Assembly (NCBI RefSeq): GCF_000024345.1
Contig: NC_013729.1
Location: 5,208,001 to 5,272,000 of the forward strand
Length of the DNA stretch: 64,000 bases
Source: Kribbella flavida DSM 17836
GTDB lineage: Bacteria; Actinomycetota; Actinomycetes; Propionibacteriales; Kribbellaceae
Direction: 5' to 3'
Part shown: in pieces, positions 61,976-64,000 of the stretch
Layout of the letters: each line of letters starts with the position of its first letter
How positions within the stretch are numbered: position 1 is the first letter of the stretch
Position numbers and translations under genes: made by a program
Notes under the pieces: model-generated
What the model was told of the DNA's origin: nothing
Databases searched by the model: none
Seen by the model: only the letters and a program-made list of their open reading frames with translations

Positions 61976-63067
61976 CTAGCTCAGCACTGCCGCGCGGATG
62001 GTCAGGACGTCGGGCAGGTGCCGCGCGACCTCGGTCCAGGTGTCGCCCGCGTCCGCACTCGCGTAGACGCAGCCGTCCCGCGTCCCGACGTACACCCCGG
62101 CCGGCGATCCAGCGTCCACGCACAACGCGTCCCGCAGGACCGGCGCGTACGACGGCACGTCCGGCAGCCCCTTCGTCAGCGGCTCCCAGGTCGCCCCGGC
62201 GTCGCGGGACCGGAAGACCCGGCACTGCGCGTCGGTCGGGATCCGGTTGCCGTCAGCGATCAATGGGAAGACGTAGACCGTGTCCGGCTCGTGCGGGTGC
62301 ACCACGATCGGGAAGCCGAAGTCCGAGGGCAGGCCGTCCGCGATCGACTTCCAGATCGCGCCGCCGTCGTCGGAGCGGTAGACGCCGTGGTGGTTCTGCG
62401 CGTACAGCCGGTCCGGCGCGTCCGGGTGCGCGGCCAGCTTGTGCACGCACTGGCCGAACTCCGGGTCGGGATCGGGCAGGAAGTACGCCTTGATCCCGTG
62501 GTTGGCCGGGCGCCAGGTCCGGCCGCCGTCCTCGGTCTGGTAGACCCCGCCGGTCGACATCGCCACGCTCATCCGGTCGGGGTCGGTCGGGTGCGGCAGC
62601 ACGGTGTGGATCGCCTGACCACCGAACCCCTCACCCCAGTCCTTGCGGTGCGGGTGGTCCCACAGGCCGCGGACCAGCTCGAACGTCACCCCGCCGTCGG
62701 TCGACCGCCACAGCGACGAGGGCTGCGCACCGGCGTACACGACTCCGGGCTGGTCGGCCGGCGCGGGCTGGATCTGCCAGACCCGCTCGAGCGAGGCGCC
62801 GGCGTCGGCCGGGAAGCCGATCGAACCCTCCGGCGGCTCGTCCCAGCTCCGGCCGAGATCGTCGGAGTGGAACACGGCCGGGCCCCAGTGCTCGCTGGTG
62901 CCGCCGGCGAACAGGCGCGGGCGGTCCCCGCGCGTGTCCACCCCGACCGAGTAGACCCCCTGCATCTCGAAGTGCGGCCCGTCGAGCGTCCAGTGCTCCC
63001 GCCCGGCGTCGCTGCGCCCGATCCAGAGTCCCTTCTTGGTTCCGATCAGCAGTACGGCCTCGGACAT
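61976..63067 (-). CDS. BNR-repeat beta-propeller (sialidase/VPS10-like) protein
   Basis: A 363-residue propeller with repeated BNR/Asp-box units: SDDLGRSWDEP near residue 68, STDGGVTFE near 123, TEDGGRTWRP near 179, SDDGGAIWKS near 231, SRDAGATWEP near 283, and SADAGDTWTE near 340. No signal peptide is seen, so it is cytoplasmic. Such proteins are labelled glycosyl hydrolases, but sialidase catalytic residues are not evident. It heads a two-gene unit with the MoaD-like protein. Confidence 0.85.
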   Translation of the reverse strand: MSEAVLLIGTKKGLWIGRSDAGREHWTLDGPHFEMQGVYSVGVDTRGDRPRLFAGGTSEHWGPAVFHSDDLGRSWDEPPEGSIGFPADAGASLERVWQIQPAPADQPGVVYAGAQPSSLWRSTDGGVTFELVRGLWDHPHRKDWGEGFGGQAIHTVLPHPTDPDRMSVAMSTGGVYQTEDGGRTWRPANHGIKAYFLPDPDPEFGQCVHKLAAHPDAPDRLYAQNHHGVYRSDDGGAIWKSIADGLPSDFGFPIVVHPHEPDTVYVFPLIADGNRIPTDAQCRVFRSRDAGATWEPLTKGLPDVPSYAPVLRDALCVDAGSPAGVYVGTRDGCVYASADAGDTWTEVARHLPDVLTIRAAVLS

Positions 63068-63086
63068 CGTCGTCCTCCAGGTGTGT

Positions 63087-64000
63087 CTAGCGTGGCGGCC
63101 CTGCCACCACGTTGATCAGGGGTTCGCCGGTGACGTACCGCTCCAGCTGGGCCCGGACCAGCCGGGCGACCCGCGGCGCGAACGCCGTCGAGGCACCGCC
63201 GCGGTGCGGGTTGATCAGCACGTTCGGCGCCGACCAGAGCGGGTGACCGGCGGGCAACGGCTCGGGGTCGGTCACGTCGAGCGCGGCCCGGATCCTGCCC
63301 GTGCCCAGCTCGGTGACCAGCGCGGCCGTGTCCACGACGACGCCGCGGGCCACGTTGACCAGCAGGGCGCCGTCCTTCATCCGGCCCAGGAACTCGGCGT
63401 TCACCAGGCCCTTCGTCTCTTCCGTCGCCGGGGTCAGCAGGACGACGACGTCGGCACGCGGCAGCAGTGACGGCAGCTCGGTGATCGGCGCGACACCGTC
63501 CCGGGCCCGTCGCGCCACCCGGATCACGTCGCACTCGAACCCGGCCAGCCGCCGCTCCAGCGCCTCCCCGATCGAGCCGTAGCCGAGGATCAGTACGGTC
63601 CGGTCCGCGAGCGAGTCGTCGATGCCGGGATCGTCCGGCCAGATCCCGGCCTGCTGGTTGGTGACCGCGGTCGGGATCCGGCGGTAGGTCGCGAGGATCA
63701 GCCCGACCGCCAGCTCGGCCGTCGACGCGTCGTGCACGCCGCGCGCGTTGCAGAGCGTCACGTCCCGCGACAAGTGCGGCAGGACGTTCTCGTAGCCGGC
63801 CGTCTGGGTCTGCACGACCTTCAGCGCCGGCATCTCCCGGACCATCTCGACGACCCGGGAGCTGCCCATGTAGCTGGGCACGTAGAACTCGACCTGGTCA
63901 AGGTCCGGCGGCAGCTCACCCCCCGCGTAGAACGACGCCTCGATCCGCTCGGGCAGCCCGCCAAGGAAGCTGCCGGGGTCCTTCCACGGCAGCCACGTGA
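63087..64000 (-). CDS. D-isomer-specific 2-hydroxyacid dehydrogenase (5' end beyond the window)
   Basis: At least 303 residues of an NAD-dependent dehydrogenase; the start lies off the right edge and the frame is open to it (WLPWKDPGSFLGG visible). Seen: GVHDASTAELAVGLILATYRR, LILGYGSIGEALERRL as NAD motif, VNVARGVVVDTAAL with catalytic Arg, DVTDPEPLPAGHPLW with Glu, and INPHRGGAS with His. It is related to glyoxylate/phosphoglycerate dehydrogenases. It lies 19 bases upstream of the propeller gene on the same strand. Confidence 0.88.
   Translation of the reverse strand, partial: TWLPWKDPGSFLGGLPERIEASFYAGGELPPDLDQVEFYVPSYMGSSRVVEMVREMPALKVVQTQTAGYENVLPHLSRDVTLCNARGVHDASTAELAVGLILATYRRIPTAVTNQQAGIWPDDPGIDDSLADRTVLILGYGSIGEALERRLAGFECDVIRVARRARDGVAPITELPSLLPRADVVVLLTPATEETKGLVNAEFLGRMKDGALLVNVARGVVVDTAALVTELGTGRIRAALDVTDPEPLPAGHPLWSAPNVLINPHRGGASTAFAPRVARLVRAQLERYVTGEPLINVVAGPPR

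Overview
The window is high-GC, gene-dense DNA with a strong third-position G/C bias. It looks like chromosome from an Actinomycetota bacterium, probably a Propionibacteriales member close to Kribbella or Nocardioides. The evidence is gene content and order: leuC-leuD divergent from an NdgR/LtbR-type IclR regulator, a Lys/Ala-tailed HU gene, cofC/fbiD for cofactor F420, plsC-gpsA-ddl, gltX beside tRNA-Gln and tRNA-Glu, and an actinobacterial SOS box. The genus is inferred; no rRNA gene is present.

Left part (1-18 kb). An ECF42-type sigma factor follows its DGPF/YCII partner. Next come a hypothetical protein, an apparently frameshifted secreted-peptide gene, and an efflux pump with its TetR regulator. 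Then ddl is separated from gpsA by about 11 kb of accessory genes. That block holds a P450-ferredoxin operon with a decayed ferredoxin reductase and a divergent TetR, a Cys/Met-metabolism PLP enzyme, a small-molecule kinase, a DeoR-MFS pair, and a sugar isomerase-Gfo/Idh/MocA-ROK locus. It ends at a truncated antibiotic-kinase remnant overlapping gpsA.

Middle part (18-45 kb). A housekeeping run contains gpsA, plsC, cofC, a small beta-barrel protein, HU, corA with a leader ORF, leuD-leuC and ndgR, two tRNAs, a CPBP protease and gltX. After an FAH enzyme and some small genes comes a DinB-like gene directly behind a perfect LexA box. Next is a ribonucleotide reductase operon with NrdR-box-like sites; its small subunit has the Chlamydia-type (class Ic) Phe-for-Tyr signature. 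A sugar-uptake locus follows: ROK, two permeases and a binding lipoprotein, divergent from a dehydrogenase, an isomerase and a GH63-like glycosidase.

Right part (45-64 kb). This is a branched-chain amino acid and serine region, almost all on the minus strand: cimA with a small ACT-like protein, ilvE, leuB, serA, a catalytically dead trypsin-like membrane protein, ilvC, ilvN (with a long disordered tail), ilvB and ilvD. Two ribosome-attenuation leaders are visible: MRSILLVLVRRAD before ilvB, and a short peptide with tandem rare Ile codons before cimA. The window ends with a ZTP riboswitch driving a stand-alone AICAR transformylase, a MoaD/ThiS-like protein beside a BNR beta-propeller, and a partial 2-hydroxyacid dehydrogenase.
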